The notes under the pieces were generated by a model. It was not told the DNA's origin and searched no databases. It was given only the letters and a program-made list of their open reading frames with translations. A DNA stretch of 64,000 nt. It comes from Glossina fuscipes (Eukaryota; Arthropoda; Insecta; Diptera; Glossinidae). Shown one piece after another: positions 25,111 to 36,010 of the stretch. Position 1 is the first letter of the stretch. Every line of letters begins with the position of its first letter. The stretch lies in NCBI RefSeq assembly GCF_014805625.2, contig NW_023998415.1:5165575-5229574 (forward strand), in the 5' to 3' direction. The position numbers were made by a program, and so were the translations under genes.

Positions 25111-27295
25111 TTAACACTAAAGCTACCGACATTCCATGTATACCTATTTCTACCGTGAGCGGTCAAATGACCGCGTCAAAAAAACATATATAAAGTAGAT
25201 AGTAAACAAAATATTTTTCTGATGCTACATTAAAAACTCGTTCCCCGCTTTTCGATGTTGTATGTTTTATTTACTTTTATGCATTTTCATCACATTTTTT
25301 ACAAATTACAGCATTTTGTATTGCACATTTTCCACATACGTATTTTTTACATTTTATACAAATTTTATTTGTTTTATTGATTTTACAATATCTTATTTGA
25401 CAAGATCTTCGTTCAGAAGAAACAGTATTTGTATTTATTAATGTTTTTGATGAGCATTCTTGGCTTATCTGTTTCTCTTTCTGATATTCGGTGCCAAATC
25501 CAAGCATTTATCCCAGATAAATTTAAGATATTGAAAAATACCTGTAAAGGCCATCTTTGACATTTAGATTTTACACTATATTTTCTGGCCATTCGATCGG
25601 TTACATTGGTTTTATTTCTCCGGATAGTTCCAACAATCGTTGTTCGTTTTGCTAGAAGTTTACTTGCTAGTGACGCGCTTGTAAAAAAATTGTCAACTGT
25701 TATATTTATCCCATGGCCCGTATATGGTTCTGCTAATTTCAAAGTTACAAATTCTCCAAGTGGGATTGATGATTCTCTCTCTTCATCTTTTCCCAAATAT
25801 GGTAAGCCGTTTACTATATATTTATTAGTTACATCGGAAGCTAACCAGAATTTTATACCAAATTTGTCCGGTTTATTGGGCATATATTGAGTAAATCTAC
25901 AACGTGCTTTTGTAGGAAACAATTGTTCATCTATAGTAAGATATGCTCCTGGTTTATAACAGTTCTGGCTGTTTTCGATAAATTTATACCAAACTTGAAA
26001 AATCAATGCGAACTTATCGTTTTGTAAGCGTTGGCTTCGTTGATTTTTGTTGTCAAATCGAATAAATCTCATGATTTCTGCGAAGTCATTTCGACCCATA
26101 GTTGTCGAGAAAAAGGACGGACCCGATTTCTTGTTCCATAAATATGACAAATTAATATTTTTAGCCTCATATGCGCCGCGTGCATATAGAAGTCCAATAA
26201 AAGCATATAATTTTGCAATAGATAAATTCCACTTCGTTTTCAACACTCGAAAAGCCTCTGATTCCGTATATTCTCTTACATGTTCAATCATTTTATGATC
26301 AATAATCAAAGAAAATGCTGCAAATGCTCTGCCCTTCATAATATTTCGTTTAGCGTATCCTGTCGGTCCTGATATTTCCTTGAAAATATTATGAATCGAT
26401 GTTCTTCCACTGTTAGACCCTTCCTTTATTTTTTTCCAAACAGTTCCGTCCATAGCAGTTTCAATCTCTTCCTCATTTTCACTTTCGGAGCTAACTATAA
26501 ATCTCTTTCTTTTCTGTTCTCTTCGTATATTCAAAATATTCTCTTCGTCCGTATCGCTGTCAAATAAGTCACAATAATTTTCATTTTTCAATTTCTCATT
26601 TTCATCATCAGTATCGTAAACTTCTTGATCATCTTCCGAACAATCCTCGTTGATATTATTTATTTTGTGTAAAAAATATAAAAATATAAAACAAACGGGG
26701 CAAAACCATTGAGACCAGAAATAAAAAAACAATTGTAAATCATACCACAAAATATTGTTGGCTCTGTTGACTTTGTCGAAACTATCACTTATACCACGTA
26801 ATAATTTTTCTTATAATATAATTATAATTTCTATTACACACTGAAATTTTGATGCTCTCTGTTCGTATCACAAGACCTTACTGTCGTACAAAAAACGCTA
26901 TGTTCTTTGTTTCAATAACAACCAAAAAAATTCTAACCGCATCTGTCTAACCGTCCTAACCGTCTACATTGCAGACACATTGATTACATTCCAGTCTACG
27001 ATTACATTGCAGACCCCTAAAACAATTTCAAGAACAAGATTATCGAAGAATATAGTCATAAATAACATAAATTTTTCAAACGGTCAAATGACCGCGCCCG
27101 GTCGACTAGACATGGTATAATTTTTTTTCGGAAAATACACATTAAAAAAAGTTTTAAATATTGAAAAATTGTTTGTATGTATATTTTAGGAAAAGTCAAT
27201 AAGATACATGATGATACAATAACGTTTTATGCGAGAAATTTTAAACGAAAGTTTAAAAACAGTCATTTGACCGCGCGCGGTACGTTTAGTGTTAA
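25111..27295 (-). mobile_element. piggyBac-like DNA transposon with TTAA target duplications
   Basis: TTAA occurs at 25111-25114 and 27292-27295. The element between them (25115-27291, 2177 bp) has 14-bp terminal inverted repeats, CACTAAAGCTACCG at the left and CACTAAACGTACCG read inward from the right (two mismatches). Internal inverted repeats CGGTCAAATGACCG (25160-25173) and CGGTCAAATGACTG (inverted, 27260-27273) sit 31 bp and 4 bp inside the termini. This reproduces the asymmetric 31/3-bp spacing known for the original piggyBac, with the short-spacer end at the transposase 5' side, as expected. A third copy of the internal repeat lies at 27081-27094. Between 26935 and 27012 the motif 'tacattgcagac' recurs. 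The transposase is defective (next entry), so the copy is non-autonomous, but its ends look mobilisable in trans. Confidence 0.9.
25280..26750 (-). pseudogene. piggyBac-type transposase, defective
   Basis: One - strand frame runs 26750-25413. It has an acidic N-terminal part (SEDDQEVYDTDDENEK), then the DDE_Tnp_1_7 domain with the first catalytic Asp in LTIDEQLFPTKAR and the second in ITVDNFFTS. After VGTIRRNKTNV the sequence jumps straight to TDRMARKYSVK and RWPLQVFFNILNLSGINAWI. Family members have roughly 90-100 more residues here, including the GVD part of the GVDxLDQM motif that holds the third catalytic Asp, so an in-frame internal deletion lies at about 25597-25603. After NAWI the frame shifts near 25500. 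The Cys-rich C-terminal zinc finger (CKKYVCGKC ... CKKC) continues in another frame to a stop near 25277. No credible in-frame ATG precedes the acidic region, so the start is also lost or spliced. The protein could not catalyse transposition. Confidence 0.88.
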
Positions 27296-28380
27296 TGTTG
27301 GAGCGACGCAGAATTTTTAACAGCAAAATATTTCAACTAACTTGCTCAGGGTGGAGAAGCTAAGCTAGGACTACAATTGCAATACCATTGGATCCAAAAT
27401 AATAATGCGGTCATGGAAAGTTTATTCAAGAGTGACTGCTTTATTTAAAGTATTTACAGCTTATATAATAGTTTAAAATTACTTACTTAAATTCATTAAT
27501 TTAGTTTGATAAGTTTTGCTCATAGCTTTTGCTTTAGCTTTATCAATTGATTATTAAGTACTTATAACTGTTATAAATTTTGGATATTCCTTAAAACGAC
27601 ACTGTAAGTAAGCAAATGTCTCTAAAACAAAATTTCAATTATACGATTCCCATGCGCCAAAGGTATTTTGCACTCTTTGTTCATTATGAGCATTGATTGC
27701 TTTTTTATGTATTTACGTAAATCGATGCTATTGAAGTGTATACAATGTTAGATGTAAAATGATTGTCGACTAATCTCATATGATTTGTAGATAGTGACGT
27801 TATACGCAAAATTGCTTTATTAAAATAACTGTAATCTCTAAGACAATATTATGAAATTTCGATAAAAATATCATACTATAAATTAGTCAATAGTGGCGAC
27901 ATTTGTACATCATCCCACGAACTTATTGAGTGACGAGTTATACGCATTTGAAAGTTCAGTGCAGAACTAGACGTGATTAACTCCAAAAAAAAAAAGAACG
28001 CAAGTCTGAAATGAGAAAAAAAAAAAATATTTAACTTATAATGTAAACATTTTTATGACTATTTCGTACGAGACACTCCAAGTTCTTTGCAAAAGTACTT
28101 ATGATTGCCGAAAAAAAAAGCATTCACAATCAGTAAAGAATTTTAAAGAAAATTTTGTATATATATATTGATTTTGTGTTTATAAGGCGCGTTCACTTTG
28201 ATTGTATCACAAAAAAAGACCTTCGTGAATAAAAGATTTCGCACTTGACTTTACTTTCACTTCATAGACGACGGCATAGAGTTTATTCTTCGACATCCAT
28301 CATTTGCTTATTTACGTTATATTAAATAAAATATCGAAAATCCCTGCACGAAAAATATAATATCTAGACTATAGATATAT
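27296..28380. other. Intergenic region after the piggyBac-like element
   Basis: AT-rich sequence without recognised genes or repeats, apart from A tracts at 27987-27998 and 28018-28027. Confidence 0.5.
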
Positions 28381-28383
28381 TCA

Positions 28384-28520
28384 ACGGAGTGGCTGACTAG
28401 CAACTCCAATGATCGTGGGTTAAAATCTCAAGTGCGAGGTAGGGTTTTCAATAAAACCGATAGCCTTAAGAGTTTAGTCTTCGATTTTTTTTCTTTCGCT
28501 AAATTAATAATAATAACGAT
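28384..28520 (+). repeat. tRNA-derived SINE, family S2
   Basis: The head 'agtggctgactagcaactc' gives an A-box-like stretch, and GGGTTAAAATCTC (28417-28429) is a decayed B box. The body 'ttaagagtttagtcttcg' and tail 'gctaaattaataataataac' match, in reverse, the copy at 60520-60666. Pol III promoter elements are degraded. Confidence 0.55.
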
Positions 28521-28559
28521 ATCTGTCCAATAAGGTAACAGATGCGAAGAGAGTAAGTA

Positions 28560-28812
28560 GTAAGTACTCGTATTTTTTATATATTTTTTTTAATTTTTAA
28601 TATGAACAGTTACGTCAGGCGATGTCCCCTGTTCGTGGAACACTGGGAAGTGAGGAAAGATAAATATATATGGGTAGGTGGAAACAGCCTTACCGTTTCA
28701 GCGCTCATTATACCTACGACCAATGCTATGCTCTGTCGCACCTGCGATTCGAACCCATGAACATTGAACGATTCTCACCTACTCGTCTACTTATGAGAAC
28801 GGGCGATAAGTA
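28560..28812 (-). repeat. tRNA-derived SINE, family S1
   Basis: Read on the - strand, an intact A box TAGACGAGTAGG (28790-28779) and B box GGGTTCGAATCGC (28756-28744) show a tRNA-like head. The tRNA-unrelated body includes 'gttccacgaacaggggacat' in reverse, shared with copies at 41615-41887 and 61800-62045. The 3' end is A-rich near 28567-28595. It is about 250 bp long. Confidence 0.7.
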
Positions 28813-28824
28813 ACGTTACCAGAT

Positions 28825-29050
28825 AAATATTTCGTGTTATTTTGTGGAAGTATTTATTAAGGGATACAACTGACAACATAGGGAACGGTAGGTAAGATTC
28901 TCCAAAGATAATAGGGTCGCGGTTAAGGAACTATCAGTCACAGTCATGCGTTGTGCGGTATCCGCGCAACTCCAAGAGAAGCTGTTGACAACCCTAGGAA
29001 AACGCACAAAACCCTTGTTACATCACGTAAGCACAACACGAAATACTTTT
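28825..29050. mobile_element. Candidate MITE with ~20-bp inverted ends
   Basis: The left end AAATATTTCGTGTTATTTTG (28825-28844) is repeated inverted at the right end (29031-29050, AAAAGTATTTCGTGTTGTGC read inward), with about 16 of 20 positions matching. The 185-bp interior is non-coding. It lies immediately beside an S1 SINE. No target duplication was identified with confidence, so chance or an LTR relic cannot be excluded. Confidence 0.4.
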
Positions 29051-29059
29051 ATTCAGATT

Positions 29060-29868
29060 AAATGTTAATTTACAAATTGTTATGAATTTTGGATAATTTA
29101 AATAAATCTGCACTACATTTAAACTACAAGCTACAGATATCACTTTGATCACGTTGAGCACATTGATCTAATGGAATCGGTAAGAGGTAATTTTTTGCTT
29201 TTTGCTCTATCATGATCTAGGGTGGAATCGTCGTTTCTTGTTTGCGATTTATGAAAACGGCTCAGTGCTCATTGCTGTGCCTACACTGAAAAGAGGCATG
29301 GTATGTTGAGAACAAACGTTATTGTGAAATTGGATATATTATCTTTATCGTTCCTACTTTGGAGAAACTCATTTAAAGTGCGTGATAGATTTAGTAGGCA
29401 CTACGAAGCGCGTTTTATTTATCTCACTGCTGTTGAAATGGCCAGCTTAATAACTCTTCCCTCGGGTGCTTATGTATCAATCTTCGCCTGTATTTAATAA
29501 TCTTCACTTGTTCGATTCAACACTGCGCTCTATCTGGAACAGACTACATCTTCAACAGATACTCTCATTTTTTATTGTTTTTTTTTTTTTTTTCTTATAG
29601 TTCAACGGTTGTATTACATTTTTAATTAAGGTTCTCCCTGATCGTAATTATTCGTGATATCCTTATCATTTCATCCACTCTTATTATACTAAATTCCGTA
29701 TTATTTCACCTTATTTTTTTATTTAGTTCCTGTTGCACATTATCAAACATATTCTCTTAAGTACATCATTCGTTAGTTGCAGTGTTATCTATCTATCGCA
29801 CATTATTTATATTTTATTTGTTGTACAAACTTAATAGGTTAGGTGTCGGTTGAAAATTCTTATATTTA
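29060..29868. other. Gene-free stretch before the mariner element
   Basis: The 29303-29497 open frame (64 codons) has no domain I recognise. A T tract lies at 29576-29593. Nothing else can be supported. Confidence 0.45.
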
Positions 29869-31132
29869 TAGTTTGGGGAAAAAGAAATCGATTATTTTTT
29901 CGGTAGATGGCTGCACTGATAGATTTCTCGTAAAGTATCGATCAAACAATTTCAGATTTATGCTCGTTGGAAAGGTGACATTTCGCAGTAAAAAAATTCT
30001 TTTGCTGTTTTTTGTTTGGTGCATTCAGTTTTGAGTTACAGCGTGTTAAAAATGGAAGTGAACAAAGAGAAAATTCGGTACATTTTACAGTTTTTCTTTG
30101 ACAAAGGCGAAAATGCAAGCCAGGCGGCTAAAATTGTGAATGGTGTTTATGGTTCCGATACTGTAACAGCCAATTATGTGCAATTTTGGTTTCGTAGATT
30201 CCGTTCAGGAATTTTTGATGTTAAAGATGCACCTCGCTCAGGTAGGCCGGTCGTCGAAAATGTCGATAAAATCGGAGAAATGATCGAAGTTGACCGGCAT
30301 GTTAGCAGTCGTAACATCGTCCAGGAACTAAAAATCGACCATAAAACAGTTTTAAACCATTTACACAAAGCTGGATTCAAAAAGAAGCTCGATGTTTGGG
30401 TGCCACACCAATTAACAGAAAAAAACATGATGGATCGAATTTCCATCTGCGAAGCCTTGGCCAAACGGGATGAGATAGACCCATTTCTTAAACGGATGGT
30501 GACTGGAGATGAGAAATGGATCACATACGATAACCCTGTGTGAAAACGATCGTGGTGAAAGAGCGGTGAAGCACCTCAAACGGCCAGGAAAGTTTTGCTA
30601 TGCATTTGGTGGGACTGGAAGGGGATTATTTATTATGAGTTGCTTCCATATGGCCAAACGCTAAATTCTGATCTCTACTGTCAACAACTGGACCGTTTGA
30701 AGATAGCGATTGACCAGAAACGGCCAGAATTGGCCAACAGGAGAGGTGTCGTGTTGCACCAGGACAACACTAGGCCACACACATCTACAATGACTCGCCA
30801 GAAACTTCGGCAGCTTGGTTGGGAAGTTTTAATGCATCCGCCATACAGTCCGGACTTGGCACCAAGCGATTATCATCTTTTTCTTGCATTGCAAAATTTC
30901 TTTAATGATAAAAAATTGGAATCTAGGGAGGATTGTGAAAATCGACTACTAGAGTTTTTTGCAAATAGAGACCAGGACTTCTATGAGAGAGGCATTTTGA
31001 AGTTACCTTTAAAATGGCAACATATCATACAACAAAACGATGCATATTTGACCCAAATCGGACAATCCGAAGCATCTTAAATAAAGTCCTGAAGTTCATA
31101 TAAAAATAATGGATTTCTTTTTCCCCATGCTA
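29869..31132 (+). mobile_element. mariner transposon with TA target duplications
   Basis: TA at 29869-29870 and 31131-31132 flanks a 1260-bp element (29871-31130). Terminal inverted repeats are GTTTGGGGAAAAAGAAATCG at the left and GCATGGGGAAAAAGAAATCC read inward from the right, and similarity continues through ATTATTTTT for about 29 bp. Size and structure are typical of mariner. It holds a single transposase frame with two stops (next entry). Its near-intact state suggests a fairly recent insertion. Confidence 0.93.
30052..31080 (+). pseudogene. mariner transposase interrupted by two nonsense codons
   Basis: The frame starts at ATG 30052 (MEVNKEKIRYILQFFFDKG) and ends at TAA 31078-31080, 342 codons plus stop, the normal mariner length (about 345). 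Residues 1-110 carry the paired helix-turn-helix DNA-binding domain. The catalytic D,D34D triad is intact: GDEKW, HQDNTRPH, and SPDLAPSDYHLF with 34 residues between the second and third Asp. Two in-frame TGA codons, at 30541-30543 and 30553-30555, split the protein just after the first Asp (YDNPV-stop and RSW-stop-KSGEAP). There is no frameshift. The first TGA fits a CGA-to-TGA transition at the Arg found in relatives. The wording (GQTLNSDLYCQQLDRL, NRRGVVLHQDN) resembles mellifera/capitata-group mariners, a family judgement from memory. Confidence 0.9.
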
Positions 31133-32055
31133 ATATATGGAGCTATGATAAATAATAAAAAATAAATGTCCAAAACGTGCTATATATATATATATATATA
31201 TATGTAGATATATATATTTACATAGTTCATATTCGAATTGCTTTGTGAATATCAATTTTCAATGACGTCATATATATTATATGCTTCAAATCGATTTTTT
31301 AATACGATATCATATGGAATTGTTTTCGCTACAATGGTCCCTTTGCAAGACTTATCAGATTTTCAGATGCAAATATTATACTCTCGGTAAAAACCTTTTA
31401 ATAGAAAGAGAACATAAATATAGCTTTATATCGGTATGTTGCGGCTTGGCATGTTTCTAATCGTTTCTGCGCATGCAGAGTCCCACCGGTGCTAATGTCA
31501 TTCTTTCTTTCTGTTTTTTTTTCTCTTTTATCGCGACTCGTACGTGATGTAGCGTCACTGCCAACTATTTAACCATTAACGATACTTTGGCAGTGATGAT
31601 CATTCAAGGTCAATGTTACTGTTTCGTTTCTTGTATCTTTCTCTCTCTCTCTTTCTTTCTCCTACTGCTTGCCTAACCGAAACTATACCTTATCCCTATG
31701 TATTATTGTTGATCACTGCAGATTTATTCCATTTTTCTTCCATTTTCGTCGTTTATTGTCATAACGCCCGCGTTGTTCTACATTCTATCCGTCTATCCAT
31801 CCATCTTTCAACTACCTACTACCAAAAAACCAAATTCGTTAATTTCAAGAAAATAATCAACATTTTCTTCATTCAAGATTCACTCAACATACAGATTCAT
31901 GGCTTGTATCTTATCCCCTGGAGGCATAAACCATGGAAAATGGTATCAAAATTAAGGCACTGTCAAAGCTATTGGAAATGTAAACTATTCTGGCCGCACT
32001 GTATACATACATACGTGCTCATCAAGATTGTATTCTCGAAATTAAAGAACATCAG
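31133..32055. other. Gene-free stretch after the mariner element
   Basis: Contains a (TA)n run at 31182-31203 and a T/C-rich stretch near 31495-31665. The + strand open frame at 31613-32137 (174 codons) is Leu/Ser/Tyr/Thr-rich from pyrimidine-rich DNA, has no domain I recognise, and runs into the start of a Rep-A copy, so it is probably spurious. Confidence 0.5.
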
Positions 32056-32061
32056 GTGCAC

Positions 32062-33855
32062 ATATTTATACCCTACACCTCTTGCGATAAAAGAATGTAT
32101 TAAATTTGTGCGGAATAGCCAGGAAGATGTGAAATAAATTAAATTCACCTTTTATTATACCGATTTAAATTTGTCTATTTGTCTGTCCTTCTTGTATTCA
32201 GCCTAAACAATGCAATTTTGGCGATATTTTGATGAAATTTGACACACTGACATGTTTTGACTCAACAACGAAAGCCAACGAAAATGGTGCGGATCGGTCC
32301 AATTTTTCGAAAACAAATACAATTTTCAAAATATTTCGCCAAAGAACCTCGCTGAGCAGTAGCACTTCGACATTCTAAATTGGTATGAAAAATTTTGTTC
32401 AGTTGCGGCAATTTTTTGAACCCTCTCTCATATAATCGTTCCTACGAAAACTGAATCTTTATAAGGTAAAAAGGTATAATTTTTAATAATTCATGATGAA
32501 AATGGGGAATAAAGTATGCTTTTGGGGGAGCATAGATGCGCCTAAACTCTCAGCTCCTCGCGATGAACCCTGGTAATGGCTTTTTGTCCGACGAAGAAGA
32601 GTTTAAGGTTTGGACTCTTTATCACTTGGTAACAAGTTTTCCGATAATACACTGGAGTGCACTGAAACAAGCTTTGCTTTGACCAAATCCTTTCCCATAG
32701 ACTATTGCTATGGAGGAAATACAAACTAGCTGTTATTGTGTTGTAACTGGGTACGTAGACTACTTTGATGTAGTAATAGTCGAGTGCATGGACCAGGCCA
32801 TGTCAAATGTAGCATCCAAAGCAAACATATTTTTAAGAAGGGTTTTTCGGTGCTGGCTACCCGAGATGGTATGGTTTGCCCAAAGGCAAGAATGACTATG
32901 TTGCGTAAAGTAAGGCTAAGGTCTTTATAAACTAAATTTAAGCTCCACAGGGATCAAGGGCTCACTTGCTATCTGTCTATTTCTACGTAGAGAAAGTTCT
33001 GCTGAGTATGCCTTGCGAGGGGTATCGTGGTGGCTGCGGTTTTCATCAATCCTAAAGCGAGGTAAGCCTCAATATTCTCCAAGTGTGTTTATTGGGCCAT
33101 ACACAATAAATAAATCTCCAACTGTAGTTGAGGCTCCTAGTTTATAGGGATTTTCCGACTCTCGCGAGGGCGTAGGTTACGTACGATTGACTCGCATGTC
33201 ATCGGGTTTTGCTAGGTGAGATTTTTGTGAGACAGATACTGATATTAAATCTAAGTCACGTTCATTTCATGATGAAAATTGGTTAATAATAGTAAATTGA
33301 TAAAGAAATCAACCCTACCGAACTTGGCCTGCGCAGGTCTTTTTTTTAGATATTGTTAGATTCACGTTTGCTGGGCATCTTTATATGTCAAAAGCGCTAA
33401 TTGTTAATGTTTTGTTCATGGCACTAGTTTGACATAGAAATAAAGTGGATCAAATTGGAACCATATGAGTCTTCTTTCTTGTACCCTACTGTATATGAGA
33501 TTTCGGAAAAAGGTTTAATTTTTACCATTTTATAATGAAAATTGGTTCATAGTAGCAATTTAGCAAAAAAAAAAAACGATAGATGAAATAGATGAGTCTA
33601 GATCCTAATATGTATGGTGTATGGTCTATCATGAAAAGCAAGAGGGAGAAAAGAATGTCTATATTCTAGTATTTTATGCTGGAAATTAAAAAATCATAAA
33701 AGTTTTAGCAAGTATTAGCAAATTTGCTAAATTTGGATGACGTCATACGATGTTTTGGGCACGCAATGGATATCTTTGAATGCAAAGGAGTGAATAATTG
33801 TATTAGCCTAAGTGATGTAGGGTATCTAATGGTCGCCCTTGCTCGGCTATAATGA
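32062..33855 (+). repeat. Rep-A copy split by a ~760-bp insertion
   Basis: The left part (32062-32506) begins ATTTATACCCTACACC and includes 'tttgatgaaatttgacacac', 'gcggatcggtccaattttt' and 'ttcatgatgaaaat'. The right part (33268-33855) restarts with the same 'ttcatgatgaaaat' and proceeds through 'gaaatcaaccctaccgaact' to the end 'gatgtagggtatctaatgg' and GCTATAATG. The repeated 14-bp block looks like a target-site duplication around the insert at about 32507-33267. Confidence 0.6.
32507..33267. mobile_element. Unidentified insertion inside Rep-A
   Basis: About 760 bp, less AT-rich than its host repeat, with 'ggaccaggccatgtc' and 'ctacccgagatggtatgg' stretches and no recognised domain. It is flanked by TTCATGATGAAAAT on both sides (32492-32505 and 33268-33281, approximate). 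No terminal inverted repeats or poly(A) tail were seen. Confidence 0.35.
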
Positions 33856-34664
33856 TCGTAACTGTTAATACATAATATTAAACTGAATACATATTTACAT
33901 TCATTTATTTTCTAGAAAAAATACTGTGGAATACTGGCAAAGATACTCTGGAATTATGAAATAGTGCTAACTGTTAAGGAAAATGCGAATACAATGCGAG
34001 CAAAATTGCCCTTATATTGGGATTGGGATGCACAACTTTGATCTCCTTAGCACTCATTCATATTAGGTGGATTTAGCTGTGGGAAGGATGGAGTAAATGC
34101 GGATTTGGCGATTTATCGATAATATATTGGAAATTAATATTTTTAATTTTCTAAATTTCTAAATAATTGATTTGTTTTTGTTTTTCTTTTTATTTCGAAA
34201 AAAAATTTTTTTAAAAATAAAATAAATTTTCCTCTCATCGCTGCAAGTTTATTATAATTGTTTCTCTCTTTTGCGCTCAATAAGTTAACAACTGCCACGC
34301 AAACATTCTAATAAGAATCTTTTGTTAATAAGCTTTTTAAAAAGATATGCTATAAAATTTTTTATTATATTTATTTATTAATGTCTTCATTGATTCATTT
34401 CATCAATTAAATGCAACCAACATATATTACTATTAAAATTTAATTCATTTCACGTATATAAAATTGAAATGTATCAATGGAATCTTAAAAAAATCTTTTC
34501 TTTCAAATTTTTAATGTCTTTTAAAAATGTTTCCTAAATTTCAAAATTCATTCGTATTCGGAACGCATTTAACATTAGGAATATCTTCAAAGTGATTGGA
34601 ACACATAATAGTAATAATATGGATAACTAAAATAGCCGCGCTAGTCTGGCCTTTTAAGGAGTTG

Positions 34665-34915
34665 AGATAAATTAATCCGATCGAAATAAAATCATTTCAT
34701 GAATCATTTTTTGAGTCGATTCAAGCCCGTCAGTGCGTCTGTCCGCCTTGCTTCTTGTGTTTAACCTAAAGGTTGCAAATTTTAAGCTATTTTGATGAAA
34801 CTGATTTGGTATACTGACTTGTTTTGTCCTACGGTATGAACGCTAATGAACATTGTTTGGATCGGATCATTTTCTCGACAATTCATTTTGAAAAGTCTTT
34901 ATATGTATACCTGTA
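34665..34915 (+). repeat. Rep-A fragment
   Basis: Has 'gtctgtccgcctt', 'tttgatgaaactga', 'gacttgttttgtcc' and 'ggatcggatcattttctcg', in the order of the left third of full Rep-A copies. Confidence 0.55.
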
Positions 34916-35510
34916 CAATAAAGTAGAGTGTTTAATGATCAATCATAGCTTAGGTAGCTAAAAATCTAGGCTGCCATGCATCCTATGTACATACATTCAC
35001 TTACTTGTTCCTGGTTAATGCAATAACTTTGTATTTAAGTCATAACTTAAATCAATAAATAAGTTTGCACTGCCTTTTAAGTTTATAAACAAAGAATAAG
35101 AAGAAGATAATTAATTATTCTGTTCAAAAGTTCTCTTCTGTTGAAATTTCTAATTGAATTTATCCTCGAGATCGGTTAGAAATTCATTCTTGAAGGAAAG
35201 ACTTTTAAACTGTAATAAGATCATTTGTTCTAAAATGTTTGCTAGGTTTTGCATTGGGAGCTTATTGGCGTTAAATATGTATGTATGTGTGTAACAAATG
35301 CATATGTAGCGTAATTCCTTTTCCTTTCACATCCTGTATGTTTTGGTCAGAAGGAAAGTTTCCTTTTTCGTTGTGCATTGATGAATTTTCCCATATCCAA
35401 AACAAAACAATGCGCAGGCTTTCTCTCTTCTCAACTCGAGCAATTCATGCGAGAGTACAAGCGGACTTATTCAATATAATTCAATGGGTAAATTGCTCTC
35501 GATTGATATA

Positions 35511-35590
35511 AAGAAGAAGAAGAAGAAGAAGAAGAAAATGAAGAAAAAAAGAAGAAGAAGAGGAAGAAGAAGTAGAAAAAAAAGACTAAA
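35511..35590. repeat. (GAA)n-rich low-complexity tract
   Basis: About 80 bases of imperfect GAA/AAG repeats on the + strand, almost purely purine, immediately upstream of the CpG-containing block at 35600. Confidence 0.85.
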
Positions 35591-35599
35591 GGAAAACAA

Positions 35600-36010
35600 A
35601 TTTTTCAGATTTTTCGATCTAAAGCAGTTTTGAGTCGTGCGCTGTAACGTTCGGATATACGGTCAAAAACGCGAGCAAAACAAAAAGAGACATTTTTATT
35701 TGTGTTTTTCTGTTGGGGGTTTCTTCTCTTGTGTGTTTCTGCGGAATGACGGAAGTGTTGGTGAATTTGCAAGAAATTGTTTAATGAAAAAAAAAAGTTT
35801 TTTTTATTTTTAATTTTTTTTTTTGCTAGTCGACCAATATGCGTGTGTTTGTGCGTAACTTTAATTGTGCTTAAAAAATAAAAAGGAAAAAAAATAAAGA
35901 AGAAAACTTCAAAGGAACAAAAGCGAGTTTTTTCCTTTCCTGCGGGGGGGGGGAAAAAAATAATAAAATAGAAAAAGTGAGACATTACTCTTTAAGAATA
36001 ATAACAACCT
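35600..36010 (+). promoter_or_regulatory. Possible promoter and non-coding leader exon
   Basis: Directly after the GAA tract, an initiator-like AGCAGTTTTGAG is followed by an unusually CpG-rich stretch (GTCGTGCGCTGTAACGTTCGG, then ACGGTCAAAAACGCGAGCAAA), a composition seen in fly 5' UTRs but almost nowhere else in this intergenic region. A G9-type run lies near 35944-35952. It could be an upstream start of the FBXL16-type gene, 13 kb before its ATG, where an acceptor TTATTTCAG sits at 49002-49010. No transcript evidence is available. Confidence 0.25.

Noticed and set aside
30174..30524. - strand 116-codon open frame
   Set aside because: Antisense of the mariner transposase; no independent evidence.
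31613..32137. 174-codon open frame
   Set aside because: Pyrimidine-rich low-complexity DNA gives Leu/Ser/Phe/Tyr-rich sequence; no domain; its end overlaps the non-coding start of a Rep-A copy.
35605..35985. 126-codon - strand open frame
   Set aside because: Phe/Lys-rich translation of homopolymer-rich DNA; no domain or splice context.
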